Assembly (NCBI RefSeq): GCF_006483455.1
Contig: NZ_PPPU01000022.1
Coordinates: 124,001 to 188,000, forward strand
Direction of reading: 5' to 3'
DNA: 64,000 nucleotides
DNA from: Methylomonas koyamae
GTDB taxonomy: Bacteria; Pseudomonadota; Gammaproteobacteria; Methylococcales; Methylomonadaceae
Positions 31,065-39,604 of the stretch are shown here, piece by piece (position 1 is the first letter of the stretch; each line of letters opens with the position of its first letter). The position numbers and the translations under genes are program-made. Below the pieces are notes generated by a model. That model did no database searches. It saw only the letters and a program-made list of their open reading frames with translations, and was not told the origin of the DNA.

Positions 31065-31425
31065 GGCTTGCTGCCCGTCGTTAGTTGGAAAGTCCGGAAA
31101 GGTTGGTTTCAGCCGCAAATGATAACAACATAAAGCGAGGCTTATTGATTCCGCCTATCGGCTTATCGAGGGAATCAATTTCTAATTCCAGGCTCTATTC
31201 GGTTCAATGTAGCCACCGAGCACGTTCAAAGGGCGGACGGATAATTCGCTAGTACCGTTGGCAATGGCAGATAAGTTTATTTGCCATCGCCGTACAGCAA
31301 TTCGGTAGTGCCTGAGCGATGACGCCAGTTTTAAGCGGCTACGGTTTTATTCCGTAGCGGCATCTAAACTCAGCTATCGACGGTACGTATTTTCGCAGAC
31401 TAACAATAATTAACAGAGGTGCACC
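31065..31425. promoter_or_regulatory. oxyR-katG divergent control region with three dyads
   Basis: No gene here. Three inverted repeats are visible: ATTGATTCC/GGAATCAAT (31144-31179), ATGGCA and ATAA with TTAT and TGCCAT (31264-31287, a near-perfect 24-bp palindrome) and GCTACGG/CCGTAGC around 7 nt (31338-31358). Any of them could bind OxyR or another factor. None is an exact match to the four-ATAG/CTAT OxyR pattern I know from E. coli. The katG start has AGAGGTG a few bases upstream. Confidence 0.4.
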
Positions 31426-33558
31426 ATGAAAACCAAACCAATTTTGCTGGCATCCGCCTTGGCGTTAGCCATCTCCGCAGCCTTGAACGCCGGCCAGGTG
31501 TTGGCGGAATCGCAACCGACCATGAACAGTTTCTGGTGGCCGGACCAGTTGGATTTGACACCGCTACGCCAGAACGCGGCCGAGTCCAATCCGTTGGGAC
31601 AAAATTTTAATTACGCGGCTCAATTCAAAACCCTGGACTTGACGGCGGTGAAAAAGGATATCGCCGGGGTGCTGCATACGTCCCAACCCTGGTGGCCGGC
31701 GGATTACGGCAATTACGGGCCGTTCTTCATTCGCATGGCCTGGCATAGCGCCGGTGTTTACCGCATCTTCGACGGCCGAGGCGGCGCCTCCGGCGGCCAG
31801 CAACGCTTCGAACCGCTCAACAGTTGGCCGGACAACGTCAACCTGGACAAAGCCAGACGCTTGTTGTGGCCGGTCAAACAAAAATACGGATCCAAACTGT
31901 CCTGGGCCGACTTGATGGTGCTGGCCGGCAACGTGGCGCTGGAAGACATGGGCTTCAAGACCTTAGGCTTTGCCGGCGGCCGTGCCGACGATTGGGAAGC
32001 CGAGGTCGTGAATTGGGGTAGCGAAAAGAAATTTCTGGCCGACGAACGCCATGACGAAAAAGGCGATCTGGCGAAACCGCTGGCCGCCGTGCAAATGGGC
32101 CTGATCTACGTCAACCCGGAGGGCCCCGGCGGCAATCCCGATCCGTTGGCAGCGGCCAAACATATCCGCGAAGCCTTCGGCCGGATGGCGATGAACGACG
32201 AGGAAACCGTGGCGCTGATCGCCGGCGGCCATACCTTCGGCAAGGCCCACGGTGCACATAAGCCGGACGAATGTGTCGGTAAGGAACCCGCCGCTGCCGG
32301 CATCGAACAGCAAGGCCTGGGCTGGGCCAACAAATGCGGTGCAGGCAACGGGGTCGACACGGTCAGTAGCGGCCTGGAGGGGGCCTGGTCGACCAATCCG
32401 ACCCGCTGGACCCACGATTACCTGACTTGGCTGTATACCTTCGAGTGGCAACAAACCAAGAGCCCTGCCGGTGCGACGCAATGGATTCCGAAAGACGGCA
32501 AGGGCGACAACTTCGTGCCGGACGCGCACGATTCGAGCAAGCGCCATGCGCCGATCATGTTCACCACCGATTTGGCTTTGAAAATGGACCCGGAGTATCA
32601 AAAAATATCCAAACGTTTCCTGGATGACCCTAAAGCGTTCGAAGCGGCGTTCGCCAAAGCCTGGTTCAAGCTGACCCATCGCGACATGGGGCCGAAAGCG
32701 CGTTACGTCGGTGCCGAAGTGCCGGCCGAAGACTTTATCTGGCAGGATCCTATCCCCAAAGTCGATCATAAACTGATCGATGCCAAGGATGTCGCCAAGC
32801 TGAAATCGGCGATTCTGGCTTCGGATTTGACGATTCCGGAATTGGTCAGAACCGCCTGGGCATCGGCAGCCACCTTCCGCGGTACCGACCTGCGCGGCGG
32901 CGCTAACGGCGCGCGGATTCGGCTGGCGCCCCAGAAAGACTGGGAGGCCAACGATCCCGCCGAATTGGCTAAAGTGCTGGGCAAACTGGAAGCCGTCCAA
33001 GCCGACTTTAACCGCACTTTGAAAGGCGGCAAGAAAGTGTCGCTGGCCGACGTGATCGTGCTGGGCGGGTCGGCGGCGGTGGAAGAAGCCGCCAAAAAGG
33101 CCGGTTACAAGGTGCAAGTACCGTTCAAACCGGGGCGGATGGACGCGACCCAGGAGCAAACCGATGCCAATTCCGTCGCGGTGTTGGAACCCAAAGCCGA
33201 CGGTTTCCGCAATTACTTCGGCAAGGATAATGCGCATTCGCCGGCGGAAATGCTGGTCGAGCGCGCCAACTTCCTGACCTTGACCGTACCGGAAATGACG
33301 GTGCTGGTCGGCGGTATGCGGGCACTGGATGCCAACGCCGGTCATAGCAAGCACGGCGTACTGACCAGCCGGCCGGGCACACTGAATAACGATTTCTTCG
33401 TCAATTTGTTGGATATGTCGACGCAGTGGAGCAAGTCGGCCAGTGATGGCATTTATGAGGGGCTTGACCGTTCGACCAAGCAAGTCAAATGGACTGCGAC
33501 CCCCGTCGATTTGATTTTCGGCTCCAACTCCGAGTTGCGGGCGGTGGCCGAGGTGTAA
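31426..33558 (+). CDS. katG: Secreted catalase-peroxidase KatG, stopped early
   Basis: Removes hydrogen peroxide by catalase and peroxidase activity. A Sec signal peptide (residues 1-27, ending QVLA) points to the periplasm, unlike cytoplasmic KatG. Active-site residues are intact: R103, W106 and H107 distal, H269 proximal in [11 protein letters not shown], and the W106-Y228-M254 crosslink trio. The ORF ends with TAA at codon 711, directly after AVAEV. The codons that follow in the same frame encode the usual conserved KatG ending, so the TAA replaces a Tyr codon (expected AEVYAADDAK). The product lacks 30 residues of the C-terminal domain unless the stop is read through or is a sequence error. 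OxyR is divergent upstream. Confidence 0.93.
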   Translation: MKTKPILLASALALAISAALNAGQVLAESQPTMNSFWWPDQLDLTPLRQNAAESNPLGQNFNYAAQFKTLDLTAVKKDIAGVLHTSQPWWPADYGNYGPFFIRMAWHSAGVYRIFDGRGGASGGQQRFEPLNSWPDNVNLDKARRLLWPVKQKYGSKLSWADLMVLAGNVALEDMGFKTLGFAGGRADDWEAEVVNWGSEKKFLADERHDEKGDLAKPLAAVQMGLIYVNPEGPGGNPDPLAAAKHIREAFGRMAMNDEETVALIAGGHTFGKAHGAHKPDECVGKEPAAAGIEQQGLGWANKCGAGNGVDTVSSGLEGAWSTNPTRWTHDYLTWLYTFEWQQTKSPAGATQWIPKDGKGDNFVPDAHDSSKRHAPIMFTTDLALKMDPEYQKISKRFLDDPKAFEAAFAKAWFKLTHRDMGPKARYVGAEVPAEDFIWQDPIPKVDHKLIDAKDVAKLKSAILASDLTIPELVRTAWASAATFRGTDLRGGANGARIRLAPQKDWEANDPAELAKVLGKLEAVQADFNRTLKGGKKVSLADVIVLGGSAAVEEAAKKAGYKVQVPFKPGRMDATQEQTDANSVAVLEPKADGFRNYFGKDNAHSPAEMLVERANFLTLTVPEMTVLVGGMRALDANAGHSKHGVLTSRPGTLNNDFFVNLLDMSTQWSKSASDGIYEGLDRSTKQVKWTATPVDLIFGSNSELRAVAEV

Positions 33559-33648
33559 GCGGCGGACGACGCCAAGCAGAAGTTCGTTCAGGACTTCGCC
33601 ACTGCCTGGGCCAAGGTGATGGATTTGGATCGTTTCGAATTACACTAA
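33559..33648 (+). pseudogene. katG: In-frame katG tail after the internal stop
   Basis: Continues the katG frame for 29 codons to TAA at 33646. It encodes AADDAKQKFVQDFATAW then AKVMDLDRFELH, which is the expected KatG C-terminal helix and ending. No frameshift or extra stop has accumulated, so the nonsense change is recent, tolerated or bypassed. Full-length KatG would be 740 residues. Confidence 0.85.
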
Positions 33649-33823
33649 ACGCTCCGCGGCTTGACTAGGTCCGGGGCGGATCTAGTCGAGTGTCCGCGGT
33701 TTAAAAAAGGGGTTCAGTACGGCGGCATTCAGGCAGAGCAAGGTAAGAATCGAACGCTTTTACTTGAGTGTGCATCCGCTTGATTGCAGAGATTATTAAT
33801 TAGGGATTGCAAAGGAGTGATCT

Positions 33824-34849
33824 ATGAGAGTGCGTGGCGGCTTTGTTGGCATTATCGCCTGCTGGCTGGGCCTGACAATAGCGCCGGCCTTGGCGCAAGA
33901 ATCCGCATTGGATGTCGGTGTCGGCGAACGTTTACTGGTGTTGGCTCCCCATCCGGACGACGAGAGTCTTAGTTCTGCCGGTTTGACTCAGCGAGTGTTT
34001 GCCAAAGGCGGCTCGGTGCGAGCCGTTGTCGTGACATCCGGCGATGCCTATGTCGATGCGGTAAAAATGGATACCGGCAAAAGCCGCTTGTCTGCGGCCG
34101 ATTATTTGGCATTCGGCGAAAAACGGCTGGAAGAATCCCGCCGGGCGGCGCAGATTTTAGGCAACGGTTTCCTGCACTTGGATTTAATGGGATTTTCCGA
34201 CGGTGCGATCTATTCCGCTCTGGTATCGCATTGGCGGCGAAACAGCCCGTTTCGGTCGCAATTCACCGGGTTCGACCATGTACCGTATCGCGACAGCCAG
34301 GATTGGGGCTACGCGCAAGATGGTAAAGATCTGGTCGCAGAATTGGTGGCAATCATGCAGGAGACCAAACCGACCATCATCAGTTTTCCGGATGTGATGG
34401 AAGACGATTCCGACCATGCCGGATTGGGTATGTTTGCATTGTTGGCGGTGCACGAATGGCGGGCGCAAGCATCGGCCGAACAGGTCAACCCGAAAATGTT
34501 GGCGTATCTGGTGCATTGGCCGCATTGGCCTACGGGTTCGGATTGGGGCGTCGCGCAGGATTGGAGCAACCAACCCATGCATTTGCCGGAAAATCTGCCG
34601 CCACGCGGGCATCGCCGGGTTTGCCTGGATTTGACGCCGACCGAGATCGCTCGCAAGCACGAAGCGATTGCCCAGTACGCGACGCAGCAACGCATTATGG
34701 CCGATTTTTTGGCCTCCTTCGTTCGCAGCAGCGAGTGTTTTACCCAGCTAACGCCGGCGAATACCAATCGGATCGAAGCGGTCATTGAACACTGGCAACA
34801 GGCGCGCAAGGCCTTTAACAATCATCCGCTGGATCGGCGAAAAATTTGA
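33824..34849 (+). CDS. Secreted PIG-L family deacetylase
   Basis: 341 residues. Signal peptide (about 1-25, ending APALAQ), then the PIG-L metal motif LVLAPHPDDESLS (His, Asp, Asp; about residues 41-53) and the downstream HAGLGMFALL His. PIG-L enzymes remove acetyl groups from N-acetylglucosamine-type substrates; the substrate here is not known. AGGAG lies 7 nt before the ATG. Cys224-type residues (RRVCLDL, SSECFTQ) may form a disulfide. Stands alone after katG. Confidence 0.87.
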   Translation: MRVRGGFVGIIACWLGLTIAPALAQESALDVGVGERLLVLAPHPDDESLSSAGLTQRVFAKGGSVRAVVVTSGDAYVDAVKMDTGKSRLSAADYLAFGEKRLEESRRAAQILGNGFLHLDLMGFSDGAIYSALVSHWRRNSPFRSQFTGFDHVPYRDSQDWGYAQDGKDLVAELVAIMQETKPTIISFPDVMEDDSDHAGLGMFALLAVHEWRAQASAEQVNPKMLAYLVHWPHWPTGSDWGVAQDWSNQPMHLPENLPPRGHRRVCLDLTPTEIARKHEAIAQYATQQRIMADFLASFVRSSECFTQLTPANTNRIEAVIEHWQQARKAFNNHPLDRRKI

Positions 34850-34923
34850 CGGGATAGGGCTTGCGGCGGGCTCCGTGGCGGTTGCCTCGCGTTGGGCGAC
34901 GCCGTACCTTCAGGCGCCGGAAT

Positions 34924-34948
34924 TCGCCCACACTCCCGATGTGGGCGA
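34924..34948. terminator. Bidirectional hairpin between convergent genes
   Basis: TCGCCCACA and TGTGGGCGA, perfect 9-bp arms around 7 nt, between the PIG-L gene and the barrel-like gene. No marked T-tract. Confidence 0.5.
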
Positions 34949-34968
34949 TGCAGCCGCCGCTGGCGCTA

Positions 34969-35535
34969 TCAGATTACGCCGTCGCAGAGTCCGGTGACCG
35001 GGTTGTAGTGTTGTCCTGCCACCGGACAGATAAACCTGAAATTTACGCCCGGCTTACGGTACTGGCCGATTGAATCCAGCATGAAGTAAGGAACTAACGG
35101 CACCGGGCCGTTAAACTGATAATCCAAACCCACGCTGGAGAAAGGCGCTTTGCCGCCGATGCCGACGAAAAAACCGTTTTTGAAATCGTAGCCGCCGCCG
35201 ACCTCGCCTTGCAGATAGTCGGCGCCGTTAAAGTATTTCAATCTTATTTGTCCGGGCTGCAGGCCGCCCCAAACCCGGAATGAAAACGAAATATCGCCGC
35301 CATAGGTATCGCCGTTCGAGCTGATGTTGGCATGGCGGAATCCGACGACCAATTCAGGAATGAAACTTTCTCCCAAAGTCCATTTTAGGCCGGCGTAGCC
35401 GTTATCGACATTGCGGTTGCTACGCGAGCTGTTGATCAGCGGCGAGGTGTTGACGAAGGAGGCCATTGCCGAACTACTGAATAGTAATGCGGCCGCCGCG
35501 ATCGGCCCGAAATTGCGTTTATAGAGGAAAGTCAT
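34969..35535 (-). CDS. Secreted beta-barrel-like protein of unknown function
   Basis: 188 residues from the ATG at 35535. Signal peptide of about 25 residues ending SSSAMA, then alternating hydrophobic and polar strands (GYAGLKWTLGESFIPELVVGFRH, DISFSFRVWGGL, QIRLKYFNGAD, LQGEVGGGYDF, FFVGIGGKAPF, SSVGLDYQF) typical of a small outer-membrane barrel. Two Cys occur near the C-terminus (FICPV, GLCDG). I do not recognise the family. Confidence 0.7.
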   Translation of the reverse strand: MTFLYKRNFGPIAAAALLFSSSAMASFVNTSPLINSSRSNRNVDNGYAGLKWTLGESFIPELVVGFRHANISSNGDTYGGDISFSFRVWGGLQPGQIRLKYFNGADYLQGEVGGGYDFKNGFFVGIGGKAPFSSVGLDYQFNGPVPLVPYFMLDSIGQYRKPGVNFRFICPVAGQHYNPVTGLCDGVI

Positions 35536-35876
35536 GGTTTTTCTCGTTATTGTTGTTATCGGTTGTCCGAACGCCGAGCGTTCGTGCCGCACAGTATCGG
35601 AGAGATTTCCGCGATCCAACAAACGGATTAGGCAAAATAAGGCCGGGTAGTCACACTTTTGCGAACCGGTTCCGGGATGGTTGTATTAGCGCCTGCAATT
35701 TTTAGGGCCTGCGCCGTTTGGCTTGGAACCGTCAGAACGGCGTATTGGCCGGGCGCCGGACAGAGGTAATAAGCTAAAGACAGTGTTTGTGCCGCGGCAG
35801 CTTTAGCCGCGGCACAAGATCGGAAGCTGCATTCCGGGCAAACCGGTCTGTGCTTGCCCGGTTGAGCGATAATTGC
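35536..35876. other. 341-bp intergenic stretch with two hairpins
   Basis: No gene is visible. It holds a CGCCGTT/AACGGCG dyad (35712-35742) and the stronger norB-side hairpin listed separately at 35787-35817. The half nearer the barrel-like gene must hold that gene's promoter, but I cannot pick one. Confidence 0.4.
35787..35817 (-). terminator. norB terminator hairpin
   Basis: TTGTGCCGCGGC and GCCGCGGCACAA are perfect 12-bp arms with a 7-nt loop, about 60 nt downstream of the norB stop on the minus strand. The tail is only mildly T-rich. Confidence 0.6.
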
Positions 35877-37376
35877 TTATTCGGCTGTGCTAGCGATTAC
35901 TGCGGCGGGCCGTTGTTCGCCTTTGCCGATTTCCAGTAAGTCCCAGAACAGCAGGCCGCCGCCGGCCGCGGTCATCAGGCCGAACACCATGCGCCAGACC
36001 ATGGCTTGCATGAACCACGGGTGGTTTTGCGCGGCGAAGTAGCCGGCCCAGGTCGAGCCTTCGACGGCGCGTTCTATGAAGGATTGCTCATAACCGGCGA
36101 TCAACAGCGCTACGGTCATGCCTAGCACGCCGAGGTTCAGCAAAATCGCCGCCGTTTTCCAGCGCCAGCCGTTGGCCAGGTCGCCGCCCATCCAGACCTT
36201 ACCGCGCGCCTGCTGTGCCGCCAGGTAAAAGAAGGCGATATTGATCGTGGCATAGGCGCCGAAGAAGGCCAAGTGGCCATGCGAGGCGGACCATTGCGTG
36301 CCGTGGGTGTATAGGTTGATTTGCGGCAGGGTGTGCATGAAACCCCAGACGCCCGCGCCGAGGAAGTTGCCGAAGGTGTGGGCAATGATCCAGGCCAGGG
36401 CAGGGTGGTTACTGTTTTTAAAGCGATGGACGCCGGAATCGTAGACCGAATGCACCACCATCGCTACCAGCGGGATCGGTTCCAAGGCCGAGAAAAATCC
36501 GCCGATGCTGAACCAATATTCCGGGGTGCCGATCCAGAAATAGTGATGGCCCAAGCCCAAAATACCGGAGCCGAACATCAACGCCACTTCGATATACAAC
36601 CAGGTCTGCACGATTTGGCGGCGCACGCCAAGCAGTTTCATCAAGCTCCAGGCCATGATGCAGCCGACCAAGACTTCCCAGGTCGCTTCCACCCACAAAT
36701 GGATCACCCACCACCACCAGTACTGGTCGACCGAAATGTTGGTTACGTAAAACATCCCGGCCAGATACAAACCGGCCAATGCCACCAAGTCCAGCACCAG
36801 TACGCCGGCGATGCCGGACCACCGGCCCTTGGCAAAGGTGGCGGCGACGTTGTAGAAAAAGGTCAAGACCACGACGACGATGCCGATGTCGGCCCAGCGC
36901 GGCGCTTCGATGTATTCGCGACCTTCGTTGATCAGCCACAGCGAGGTATCGTTGCCGGCGCCGAACTGGATGAACAAGTAAACTAAAACCACCAGCGTCA
37001 CGGCGCCGGTCAGCACCCAAAACGCCAGTTGGCCCCATTTCAGACCGACGATTTCGACGCCGCTTTCGTCTTCCAGAAACCAGTACACCGAGCCGATAAA
37101 ACCGTACAACATCCACACCACCATGGCGTTGATATGCACCATGCGGTTGACGTTGAAATCCAGGATTTCGTAAAGAAAACTCGGAAACAAGAATTGCAGG
37201 CCGGCCAGCAGGCCGAATAGCAATTGCGCCATGAACAGCACCATGGCGACGGTGAAGTAGTGCACCGCCAGTTTCTGGCCGCCGCTTAAATGCGGATTGG
37301 CCATGAGCTCGGCGTGACGTTGCTTGCAGCCGAACCAGCAGGCGGCCGCTTTGTCTTGGAAAGTTGTCGCTGTCAT
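35877..37376 (-). CDS. norB: Nitric oxide reductase subunit B (cNOR)
   Basis: Catalytic subunit of the cytochrome c-dependent NO reductase (2 NO to N2O) in the inner membrane. The 499 residues have about 12-14 spans and the histidine-rich haem and non-haem-iron sites: VHINAMVVWMLYG, WWWWVIHLWVEATWEV, GLGHHYFWIG, HTFGNFLGAGVWGFMHTLP and HGTQWSASHGHLAFFGAY. Glu in VEATWE is the expected non-haem iron ligand. It lacks the N-terminal quinol-oxidase extension of qNOR, agreeing with the adjacent norC. Last gene of the small-protein-norC-norB operon. Confidence 0.96.
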   Translation of the reverse strand: MTATTFQDKAAACWFGCKQRHAELMANPHLSGGQKLAVHYFTVAMVLFMAQLLFGLLAGLQFLFPSFLYEILDFNVNRMVHINAMVVWMLYGFIGSVYWFLEDESGVEIVGLKWGQLAFWVLTGAVTLVVLVYLFIQFGAGNDTSLWLINEGREYIEAPRWADIGIVVVVLTFFYNVAATFAKGRWSGIAGVLVLDLVALAGLYLAGMFYVTNISVDQYWWWWVIHLWVEATWEVLVGCIMAWSLMKLLGVRRQIVQTWLYIEVALMFGSGILGLGHHYFWIGTPEYWFSIGGFFSALEPIPLVAMVVHSVYDSGVHRFKNSNHPALAWIIAHTFGNFLGAGVWGFMHTLPQINLYTHGTQWSASHGHLAFFGAYATINIAFFYLAAQQARGKVWMGGDLANGWRWKTAAILLNLGVLGMTVALLIAGYEQSFIERAVEGSTWAGYFAAQNHPWFMQAMVWRMVFGLMTAAGGGLLFWDLLEIGKGEQRPAAVIASTAE

Positions 37377-37380
37377 CGTC

Positions 37381-37983
37381 TTATTCCTCTGCGCCGAGTG
37401 CTCTGAAATTATGCGGGAAGCCGTTGGTGTCGATGGCTGCCATCCATTTCAGGAAAGCGACGATGCCTTCGGCTTCTTGCGGGGTGATCTCCAGGTTCGG
37501 CATCTTGCGGTTGGAACCGAAGGTGCGGGCGTTCTTTTCCGGATCGAGCAGAAAATTGAGCATCATCTGTTCGCGCGATTCCTTGGCGATCCAGCCCTGG
37601 TCCAGCCAGGCTTTGGTCAGATCCGGCGCGTAATAGGCGCCGTTGCCGAGCAGGGTGTGGCAGTTCATACAGTTTTTGGCCTGCACGGTTTTCTTGCCCA
37701 GATCGACCAGTTTTTCAGCTTCCTCTTCGCTCAGGATTTTACCGAACAAGGGCGCTTCGGCGCCGATCACCGGCTGGTAACGCTGTTTGGTTTTATCGAA
37801 ACGGTAACCGACGTCTTGGTTGATCACGCTGTAAGCCGGTACCCGCGGGCCGCCGGCGGAAATCTTCGCCAACGAGTCGAAGGTTAAAATCACTAGCAGT
37901 ACGAATGAGCCGCCGGTGACCCAGATTGCGGTTTTCTTCCAGAAAGTTTCCGTCGCCCAGGGCGGCGGGATGTGCTCAGTCAT
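37381..37983 (-). CDS. norC: Nitric oxide reductase subunit C (cytochrome c)
   Basis: 200 residues: one N-terminal membrane anchor (about 19-35) and a periplasmic c-type haem domain with C105-M-N-C108-H109 and a later Met ligand in NRKMPNLEIT. It carries electrons to NorB, whose gene begins 4 bp after the norC stop. Its own start overlaps the upstream small membrane protein gene by 8 bp. Confidence 0.96.
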   Translation of the reverse strand: MTEHIPPPWATETFWKKTAIWVTGGSFVLLVILTFDSLAKISAGGPRVPAYSVINQDVGYRFDKTKQRYQPVIGAEAPLFGKILSEEEAEKLVDLGKKTVQAKNCMNCHTLLGNGAYYAPDLTKAWLDQGWIAKESREQMMLNFLLDPEKNARTFGSNRKMPNLEITPQEAEGIVAFLKWMAAIDTNGFPHNFRALGAEE

Positions 37984-38314
37984 GGTGGTCTCCTGCTTGG
38001 TGAGGGGGATGATGGTCCGGCTGGTGCGTGGCTGCGCACAACTGCCAGATAAAGCGCGGCATCCAGCCGTAACCTAGCGCCATTAGCAGCGACAGTACCA
38101 GCCAATAGTCGCTGAAATGGTTGACGTAGCTAAAAACAGCGACGCAAACCATCAACGCGAAGTATGTTATCCACGCAGCAACGCCCAGCGACCGGCGGCC
38201 GCTGGCCTTGCCCCAGGCAAATAGCGCCGCGTACAGCGTGGCGAGCAAAATAATCAGCGCCGCACTGAAAAAACTCAGAAAAAAGTCGGATAACGCCACC
38301 GGTTCTATCAACAT
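37976..38314 (-). CDS. Small three-span membrane protein heading the nor operon
   Basis: 112 residues, overlapping norC by 8 bp and lying closest to the NsrR operators, so it is the first gene of the operon. Three hydrophobic spans (about residues 10-33, 43-63, 68-85) and a C-terminal tail rich in His and Pro (HQPDHHPPHQAGDHHD). The tail could bind metal. I do not recognise a family. Position suggests a role in assembling or supporting cNOR, like other accessory nor genes, but this is inference. Confidence 0.75.
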   Translation of the reverse strand: MLIEPVALSDFFLSFFSAALIILLATLYAALFAWGKASGRRSLGVAAWITYFALMVCVAVFSYVNHFSDYWLVLSLLMALGYGWMPRFIWQLCAATHQPDHHPPHQAGDHHD

Positions 38315-38340
38315 CGATTACCACCGCCAGGTAAGTTTTT

Positions 38341-38363
38341 AAGGTGTTTTTTAAATGCAGCTT
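38341..38363. promoter_or_regulatory. NsrR-type operator near the nor operon
   Basis: Half-sites AAGGTGTTTTT and AAATGCAGCTT sit with one base between them, the 11-1-11 palindrome layout of NsrR sites (consensus half AAGATGCATTT). The second half matches 10 of 11, the first 8 of 11. It lies 27 bp before the first gene of the nor operon. Confidence 0.75.
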
Positions 38364-38385
38364 TACGACAAGTGTAAGCGCCATT

Positions 38386-38408
38386 AACATTTATTTCAAA
38401 TACAGCTT
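38386..38408. promoter_or_regulatory. NsrR-type operator before nsrR
   Basis: Half-sites AACATTTATTT and AAATACAGCTT with one base between them, again the 11-1-11 layout. It ends 14 bp before the nsrR start codon, so it would suit autorepression. Spaced 45 bp from the first operator. Confidence 0.7.
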
Positions 38409-38422
38409 TGTGAGGACTGGAT

Positions 38423-38854
38423 ATGCAACTGACTGCACACACCGATTACGCGCTGCGCGTACTGATTTATCTGAACGTCAATAACGAAAAATTGGTCACG
38501 ATTACCGAGCTGGCCGAGTTCTTCGGTATTTCCAGAAACCATCTGGTCAAAGTGGTACACAAGCTGGGTGTCAAGGGTTTCATCAAAACCGTACGCGGCA
38601 AAGGCGGCGGCATCCGCCTGTCCCGGCCGGCCCAGGAAATCAGTATCGGTAATGTGGTGCGCGAAGTCGAAGGCCGGTTTCAGATGGCAGAATGCTTCAA
38701 TCCGAAAAAGCAGGGGCTTTGCCCGTTGGAAAATGGGTGCGGCTTGACCGGTCTATTGGGTCACGCCATCGAACAGTTTTTGCAAACCTTGGACAAAGCC
38801 GTATTGAGCGATTTTAGTGCTCCGCAGGCTTTGACCAGACGGGCTATCGGTTGA
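38423..38854 (+). CDS. nsrR: NsrR nitric-oxide-sensing Rrf2 repressor
   Basis: 143 residues of the Rrf2 family. It starts MQLTAHTDYALRVLIYL like E. coli NsrR, with helix-turn-helix ITELAEFFGISRNHLVKVVHKL and wing VRGKGGGIRL. Three cysteines, C91, C100 and C106, provide the iron-sulfur cluster that NO destroys. Divergent from the nor operon with two operators between them, so it should repress nor genes and itself until NO appears. Confidence 0.95.
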   Translation: MQLTAHTDYALRVLIYLNVNNEKLVTITELAEFFGISRNHLVKVVHKLGVKGFIKTVRGKGGGIRLSRPAQEISIGNVVREVEGRFQMAECFNPKKQGLCPLENGCGLTGLLGHAIEQFLQTLDKAVLSDFSAPQALTRRAIG

Positions 38855-38878
38855 GGTCAGTGCGCTCCGCCGTTAATT

Positions 38879-39595
38879 TTATTCCTGCCAAAGGCAAACG
38901 CCGCCGCTAGCCTTGCTGATTTTTGCCAAACGTTGCTGATGTGCCGACAGTTCGTCGTCACTGCAGGCAATCACCTTCAAACGCGGCCGATCCGCCGGCA
39001 ACCGCACAATCGCGCGTTCGCCGCCGCCGTCCTGCTGGTCGCCCTCGTCCAGCAATGAAGATTGGCCGCCGGTCATCAACAAATAAACGTCGGCCAGAAT
39101 TTCGGCGTCGAGCAGCGCGCCGTGCAACTCCCGGTGGCTGTTGTCGATGCCGTAACGTTTGCATAACGCGTCCAGGCTATTGCGGGCGCCGGGATGTTTT
39201 TTGCGGGCGTAGGCCAGCGTGTCGAATACGCTGCTGTTGCTTTCCACGGTGCGGGTCTCGCGCGGCAGCTGCGACAGCTCGTGATTCAAAAAGCCGACGT
39301 CGAACGGCGCATTATGGATGATCAGCTCGGCGCCGGCGGTAAACGCCATGAAATCTTCCACCACGTCGGCGAAGCGCGGTTTGTCGCGCAGGAATTCGTT
39401 GGTGATGCCGTGGACTTCAATCGCGCCCGCGTCGATTTCCCGATCCGGGTTCAGATAGACGTGGAAATGGTTGCGGGTCAGCCGGCGATTAACCAACTCG
39501 ACACAGCCGATTTCTATGATTTTGTGGCCTTCTTTCGGGTTGATACCGGTGGTTTCGGTATCCAGAACGACTTGACGGTGAGTCGGTTTACTCAT
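38879..39595 (-). CDS. dnaQ: DNA polymerase III epsilon subunit (3'-5' exonuclease)
   Basis: Proofreading exonuclease of the replicative polymerase. Exo I has D12 and E14 in VVLDTETTG, Exo II HNAPFDVGFLNHEL, Exo III HRELHGALLDAEILADVYL. At 238 residues it matches DnaQ and keeps a C-terminal tail for binding the alpha subunit. Its start lies 9 bp after the ppk1 stop, so it may be read with ppk1. The usual rnhA neighbour is absent. Confidence 0.93.
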   Translation of the reverse strand: MSKPTHRQVVLDTETTGINPKEGHKIIEIGCVELVNRRLTRNHFHVYLNPDREIDAGAIEVHGITNEFLRDKPRFADVVEDFMAFTAGAELIIHNAPFDVGFLNHELSQLPRETRTVESNSSVFDTLAYARKKHPGARNSLDALCKRYGIDNSHRELHGALLDAEILADVYLLMTGGQSSLLDEGDQQDGGGERAIVRLPADRPRLKVIACSDDELSAHQQRLAKISKASGGVCLWQE

Positions 39596-39604
39596 GCCTT
39601 GGCC

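Noticed and set aside
31963-33483. 506-codon open frame antisense to katG
   Set aside because: It exists because of GC-biased third positions on the other strand. It has no ribosome site or family look, while katG on the plus strand is unmistakable.
33663-33687. Terminator after katG (GACTAG/CTAGTC)
   Set aside because: Only six base pairs, 13-nt loop and no T-tract; too weak to list.
38315-38422. FNR box in the nor control region
   Set aside because: No TTGAT-N4-ATCAA-like sequence is present; the palindromes there fit NsrR instead.
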